A stretch of 5,523 nt of DNA, taken from assembly GCA_018824925.1 (NCBI GenBank), contig JAHJFH010000275.1, positions 1-5,523 on the forward strand. Reading direction: 5' to 3'. The stretch is from Thermoplasmatota archaeon (GTDB taxonomy: Archaea > Thermoplasmatota > E2 > DHVEG-1). Shown in pieces: positions 5,447 to 5,523 of this stretch (its first letter is position 1; every line of letters starts with the position of its first letter). The notes below the pieces were generated by a model. That model saw only the letters and a program-made list of their open reading frames with translations. It ran no database searches and was not told the origin of the DNA. The translations under genes were made by a program, and so were the position numbers.

Positions 5447-5459
5447 AAGATGGGATGGG

Positions 5460-5481
5460 CAGGTAATGGGAGTGTTACCTG
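5460..5481 (+). promoter_or_regulatory. Inverted repeat covering a start codon, possible operator
   Basis: CAGGTAA (5460-5466) and TTACCTG (5475-5481) are perfect 7-bp inverted repeats separated by eight bases. The left arm runs into the ATG at 5466, which is also the predicted transcription start. Such placement suits a repressor site, possibly autoregulatory, or an mRNA hairpin masking the start. The symmetry is seen; the role is inferred. Confidence 0.3.
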
Positions 5482-5523
5482 ATATTGTCAAAATATTACG
5501 AAACGAAGAGGAACAAGGGTTAT
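5466..5523 (+). CDS. N-terminus of an unidentified protein, partial at window edge
   Basis: From ATG 5466 the frame stays open to the window edge for 19 codons: MGVLPDIVKILRNEEEQGL. The sequence looks like a real amphipathic N-terminal helix, and the upstream TATA box sits at the right distance for a leaderless transcript. An overlapping frame from an upstream ATG (5454) stops after ten codons, which favours 5466. It is divergent from the metalloprotease gene. It is too short to assign to a family; a 19-codon open frame could also occur by chance. Confidence 0.4.
   Translation, partial: MGVLPDIVKILRNEEEQGL

Overview
The window looks like a piece of an AT-rich archaeal chromosome. Every full gene has a TATA-like A/T box about 25-45 bases upstream of its start codon. 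For most genes the predicted transcript begins at or within about 10 bases of the start codon, so it would be leaderless or nearly so. The gene content fits a euryarchaeal or Thermoplasmata-like lineage: a mannosyl-3-phosphoglycerate phosphatase-type HAD enzyme, protein-L-isoaspartate methyltransferase, an AIF/NDH-2-like flavoprotein, and two large secreted hydrolases built from extracellular domains common in archaeal secretomes. The exact lineage is inference.

Layout, left to right. Bases 1-698 (minus) hold the 5' part of a secreted YiiX/YaeF-type permuted papain-like hydrolase that runs into an Ig-like repeat and leaves the window. A 297-base divergent intergenic region follows, with one GC-richer island. 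Bases 996-1781 (plus) encode an mpgP-like phosphatase. It meets pcm (1782-2426, minus) tail to tail with no bases between the stop codons; the junction is a perfect A/T palindrome. Upstream of pcm and on the same strand lies an FAD/NAD(P)H oxidoreductase (2479-3516). Between it and the next upstream gene is the most conspicuous non-coding object: a 77-base element with perfect 15-bp inverted ends at 3670-3746, followed at once by a second 9-bp hairpin. Bases 3774-5240 (minus) encode a secreted metzincin-like zinc metalloprotease with calcium-binding repeats. The right edge carries a divergent promoter region and probably the first 19 codons of another gene (from 5466, plus), with a palindrome over its start codon.

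Functionally the window falls into two themes. The two signal-peptide proteins (permuted papain fold; metzincin with a C2-like domain and Ca-binding repeats) suggest extracellular breakdown of proteins or cell-envelope material. The phosphatase (compatible-solute synthesis), the isoaspartate methyltransferase (protein repair) and the flavoprotein (quinone or thiol redox) are housekeeping or stress-protection functions. I see no CRISPR array, tRNA, rRNA, transposase or recognisable defence system. The best candidate for something undescribed is the 3670-3746 hairpin element, which could be a structured RNA, a terminator-like element or a non-autonomous mobile repeat.
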